Assembly: GCA_015680685.1 (NCBI GenBank)
Contig: MNCI01008566.1
Span: 945,144-974,406, forward strand
Direction: 5' to 3'
From: Gnetum montanum
Lineage: Eukaryota > Streptophyta > Gnetopsida > Gnetales > Gnetaceae
Length of the DNA: 29,263 nt
Shown: positions 27,561-29,263 of the stretch, one piece after another
Position numbering within the stretch: the stretch's first letter is position 1
Layout: each line of letters begins with the position of its first letter
The notes under the pieces: generated by a model
What the model was told of the DNA's origin: nothing
Database searches by the model: none
Seen by the model: only the letters and a program-made list of their open reading frames with translations
Position numbers and translations under genes: made by a program

Positions 27561-28905
27561 CATTATCCAATATATTTCCTGATGAACTCCTCTTTTCTAA
27601 AGTAATAACTAAATAAATTTCCAATGAGTGAAAATGGTATGATAATATTCTCACCTATCTTCTCATTTAAGAGATGCCACAAGGGTTGGACCACTGGAGG
27701 AAACAACAGTTTCTTCACCAAGTAAAGCACTTCATAGAGATCAACGGACACCTCTATAAGGTGTACACTAAGGGCTTGGTTCATTGGTGTGTCCCTAATG
27801 TTGATCTACTATGCATGCTTCAAGATGCTCATGAAGGTCCTTGTGGAGGACACTATGCTAGGAGATGCATAGCCATTAAAATCTTGATGGTAGGGTACTA
27901 TTGGCCAACACTCTTTAGGGATGCTCACCATTTCACTTACTCTTGTGAATGATGCCAATAGGATGGTGGAATGACTACTTGAATGAAAGGACCTCAATAA
28001 TTGATTCAACCATTAGAACCATTCAACATTTGGGGCATAGATTTCATGGGTCCCATCATGCCCATGTTAAATGGAAAGGTGTACCTCATAGTCATTATTG
28101 ACTATTGTATGAAATGGGTAGAAGTAGTAGCTATCATCAACTGTACATCCTCTACTGCTACTCAGTTTGTATAATAAAATGTTGTAAATAGGTTTGGTGT
28201 GTCATGTGCATTGATTTATATCAATGGAACTCATTTTATAGGCACTACTTTTCAAAAGCTCATGCAATGCTTAGGGTTTGAACACCAACTCACAACACCT
28301 TACCATCCCCAAGCTAATGGTCAAGCTAAGGTTACCAAGAGGAAAATCACAAAAATACTAACAAGAACTGTTAGCAAGTATAGGAAGGACTGAAACACAA
28401 AACTCAATGATGCCCTTTGGGCCTACCACTCAACTCGGAAACTTCCTATAGGCTACTCTCTCTATGAGCTTGTGCATGGCAAACTACCAATACTTCCTAT
28501 TCAATCTGAACTCTATAAAATTTCAATGGCTTGTGATCTTGATCTTGACTTAAGTCTAGCCCAAAAAGAAAGATTGATGAATCTCAACCTACTAGATGAA
28601 AACTGATTAGTGGCCTTATCATCTAATGAGTTGCATAAGGCTTATAACAAAAAGTGTCATGACCTAAAAATTAGAAAAGTTAAAACCAGGAGATAAGGTT
28701 CTCTACTGGAACCCCACACATGTACCTCAACGAACTAAGTTCCAAATGTTGTGGGAAGGACCTTATATCATTTATGAAACTTTTCCTTCAAGGGCCATGA
28801 TGATCTATAAACTTGAGAGCCCAAATAAGAAATAGTTGGTTAACATGCAACAAATTAAGCCTTTCCATGAGCATATGCCGGCTAACACAATAAGAAGCTC
28901 ATCCA
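27561..28905 (+). pseudogene. Integrase and pol C-terminus of element C
   Basis: The zinc-binding region is mostly kept (AHEGPCGGHY near 27830, YYWPTLFRDAHHF near 27899, then the Cys pair near 27945, interrupted by stops). The core has WGIDFMGP near 28035 (first catalytic Asp present). At the second site INGTHF (28220 onward) has lost the Asp. At the third, AKVTKRKI has Lys where A has Glu. TPYHPQANGQ, DALWAYHS, GYSLYELVHGK and KVLYWNPTHVPQ blocks follow, the last in a shifted frame after about 28660. VNMQQIKPFHEH is near the end. The protein is close to full length but catalytically dead. Confidence 0.82.
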
Positions 28906-28950
28906 ATGGACAACCATGCTCCATATTTTGGATCTTCTCCTTTCAACTTA

Positions 28951-28965
28951 GTCGTGGAGGAGATG
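28951..28965 (+). other. Polypurine-tract-like motif after pol (element C)
   Basis: GTCGTGGAGGAGATG is at the same place as 7192-7206 and 16179-16193. The pol frame runs through it to a TAA near 28978. Confidence 0.5.
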
Positions 28966-29263
28966 GCCAACCATGCTAACCATTCAAGTGACTCCTTAGT
29001 TTTTCAACTTTTTTGTTTTACATATTTTTCATTATACAACTTTTTGTTTTAAAGCAAAAAAGAAAAAAAAAATAGAAAAAAAGATGAGGATTCAGAGCAC
29101 ACCCCTTGGATAAAATAAATGCATGCATCTTTACATAGTGTGGTTCCCATTTCAAAAAGAAAGAAAAAAAAAACAATGGGAATTCAAAGCACACCCCTTA
29201 GACAGAATAAACAGGCTATAAGCACTGGTTATGGGACTCATCTCCTCTAACTAAGGCCCTTCT
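28966..29263 (+). other. Start of the post-pol noncoding region of element C (partial)
   Basis: It matches element A from about 7770 to 7910. The blocks AGCACACCCCTT (29096 and 29190), ATAGTGTGGTTCCCAT and TATAAGCACTGGTTATGGG are shared. The AGCACACCCCTT block is duplicated here but single in A. It is cut by the window edge. Confidence 0.65.

Larger units (their letters stand above)
21714..29263 (+). mobile_element. Element C: Athila-like Ty3/Gypsy element, runs off the right edge
   Basis: This is the most complete gag-pol in the window: 5' LTR, primer-binding site, gag, protease, RT, RNase H, integrase and the start of the post-pol noncoding region. By analogy with A and B, a third ORF and a 3' LTR should follow outside the window. 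From the gag ATG to the middle of RT (about 3.8 kb) the reading frame stays the same, interrupted by stops but not by frameshifts. Confidence 0.8.

Noticed and set aside
1-29263. tRNA or rRNA genes, CRISPR arrays, bacterial operons
   Set aside because: Nothing resembling a complete tRNA, rRNA segment or regularly spaced array was seen. The tRNA-Asp similarity is limited to the 18-base primer-binding sites.

Overview
This window is plant nuclear repeat DNA. No intact host gene is visible. Nearly everything from about 1.1 kb to the right edge belongs to old, degraded Ty3/Gypsy LTR retrotransposons on the + strand. The reverse transcriptase, RNase H and integrase remnants read like the Athila lineage, and all three primer-binding sites match the 3' end of plant tRNA-Asp, as Athila elements do. 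The host is a land plant. A large, repeat-rich genome such as a gymnosperm's would fit, but that is a guess. The coding regions carry many in-frame stops, most of them one C-to-T or G-to-A change away from a sense codon, as expected from long-methylated, silenced DNA.

Three elements lie head to tail. Element A (about 1110-12740) has only the last ~110 bp of a recognisable 5' LTR, then a primer-binding site, gag, protease, RT, RNase H, integrase, a ~1.9 kb noncoding stretch, a third ORF and a 3' LTR piece (12212-12740). Element B (12741-21713) has a full 5' LTR, gag, almost no pol, the same noncoding stretch, a third ORF and a 3' LTR piece (21181-21713). Element C (21714 to the right edge) has a different 5' LTR, gag, protease, RT, RNase H and integrase, and runs off the window in its post-pol noncoding region. 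Positions 1-1109 are unassigned.

Two points of structure stand out. First, the 3' LTRs of A and B both stop at about position 530 of the LTR, exactly where the next element's 5' LTR begins with TGATGA. This suggests serial insertion of related elements into the same spot of each other's LTRs. Second, A and B carry a ~2.7 kb third ORF between pol and the 3' LTR. It has an N-terminal globular region and a long C-terminal coiled coil, and shows no obvious envelope-like membrane segments. A conserved internal TATA-like site with a shared downstream leader lies upstream of it in both copies, so it may have had its own promoter.

In a working element, gag would form the particle, protease would mature it, tRNA-Asp would prime RT/RNase H at the primer-binding site, and integrase would insert the cDNA. 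None of the three copies can do this now. B has lost pol altogether but keeps gag and the third ORF, like a non-autonomous derivative.
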